NCBI GenBank assembly: GCA_002005505.1
Contig: KV908453.1
Coordinates: forward strand, 346,728 to 366,727
Direction of reading: 5' to 3'
DNA length: 20,000 nucleotides
From: Botryococcus braunii
Taxonomy: Eukaryota > Chlorophyta > Trebouxiophyceae
Made by a program: the position numbers and the translations under genes. The notes beneath the pieces are model-generated. The model was not told the origin of the DNA. It saw only the letters and a program-made list of their open reading frames with translations, and made no database searches. Shown one piece after another: positions 19,129 to 20,000 of the stretch (position 1 is its first letter; every line of letters starts with the position of its first letter).

Positions 19129-19480
19129 ATACCAGGCATGGCTGCATGCACTTCATCGTCTTATACATATATAAACTTTCTTTTACTTATAAAAATTATT
19201 CAAAAAGTTTGAGGTCAGCATAAACGAATAATGCACTTCATGTTTTAGCCCAGCCTCCAGCAACAGCAGGCCCCAGGCTGGGAAGGGCCTGATTAGGCTC
19301 ACTCTCTATGCCTGCATCATCTGTGCTGGAGCCCGCCATGAAGATTTGAGCCACCCTCTCCATTGCATCGCACACCCCAGCTGCCTCCTCATACTCATAT
19401 CTGCGACACCCCCCGCCCCCCCAAACCAAGGCATTCATCGTCAACATCAACAAAATCATCAGCAGCATCGTCACACACCA
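19129..19480. other. Unique stretch without a recognised gene
   Basis: An AT-rich part at 19160-19210, then a mixed part. The minus frame at 19238-19474 is open but unfamiliar and leads into the trinucleotide block. Confidence 0.5.
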
Positions 19481-19483
19481 CCG

Positions 19484-19530
19484 AAATCACCATGTCCATC
19501 ACCATCATGATCACCATCATGATCATCATC

Positions 19531-19602
<72 letters not shown>

Positions 19603-19613
19603 GTCATCACCAC

Positions 19614-19669
<56 letters not shown>

Positions 19670-19686
19670 CCACCACCACCACCACC

Positions 19687-19783
<97 letters not shown>

Positions 19784-19860
19784 CCGCCATCACCATCACC
19801 AGCACTACCACCACCATAAGCAAGTCACCACCACCACCACCACCATCGCCATCGTCATCG
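19484..19860. repeat. (CAT/CAC)n trinucleotide block
   Basis: Over 300 bp of CAT with internal CAC arrays (about 19670-19703 and 19806-19850) and CGT or CGC variants. The minus-strand frame is almost all Met and Val, and the plus frames read His, Ile or Ser runs. No flanking coding sequence supports translation. The tract ends at about 19860 in unrelated sequence. Confidence 0.96.
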
Positions 19861-20000
19861 ATGGCAACACTAGCATGTCATCTACAAGTAAACAACCACC
19901 ACCTTATCAACCACCACCACCTTCTGTGTTCCTTACGGGCGGTCCCCAATGCATTCACATTCACATTCACGAAATCAAGGAACAGCAAAATGCTTATGAG

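Overview
The window looks like nuclear DNA from an intron-rich eukaryote, most likely a photosynthetic one (an alga or relative). Short exons with clean GT-AG borders and preserved reading phase sit in long introns and spacers packed with simple-sequence DNA. One gene encodes a leucyl-tRNA synthetase of the bacterial/organellar type, as used in plastids and mitochondria. I cannot resolve the lineage from 20 kb. There is no rRNA, convincing tRNA, CRISPR array, transposase or operon.

Four genes can be rebuilt exon by exon. (1) Minus strand, about 0.9-3.4 kb and continuing off the left edge: two exons of the organellar-type leucyl-tRNA synthetase, covering the N-terminal block and the HIGH-motif region. 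(2) Plus strand, 4.45-7.1 kb: a TMCO1-family ER membrane protein, with an apparent GC-AG first intron and one short transmembrane exon not located. (3) Minus strand, 12.98 kb down to about 10.1 kb and possibly 9.3 kb: a leucine-rich-repeat protein with start codon, built from small exons joined mostly by phase-0 introns. (4) Plus strand, about 14.1-15.05 kb: a cysteine-rich PAN/apple-domain protein ending in a stop codon.

The layout is two divergent pairs, each sharing roughly 1 kb of 5' sequence: leucyl-tRNA synthetase with TMCO1 (about 3.4-4.45 kb), and the LRR gene with the PAN gene (about 12.98-14.1 kb). The TMCO1 and LRR genes converge. No common pathway links the four products. The only shared control the sequence suggests is a bidirectional promoter in each pair.

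The rest is repeat DNA. There are (CA)n/(GT)n arrays at 0.03, 1.57, 2.4, 8.0, 9.7, 10.4, 11.8-12.3 and 16.8 kb. A compound CT/CCCT/CA/CGCA tract lies at 5.9-6.2 kb, a (GA)n tract at 16.9-17.0 kb and a (CAT/CAC)n block at 19.5-19.8 kb. Degenerate minisatellites with units of about 16, 22, 29, 33, 44 and 80 bp are also present. From 15.05 kb to the right edge I recognise no gene, only weak exon-like frames. Nothing here amounts to a clearly new molecular system. The most useful results are the reconstructed split genes, the apparent GC-AG intron, a decayed copy of an LRR exon end, and several DNA tracts able to form non-B structures.
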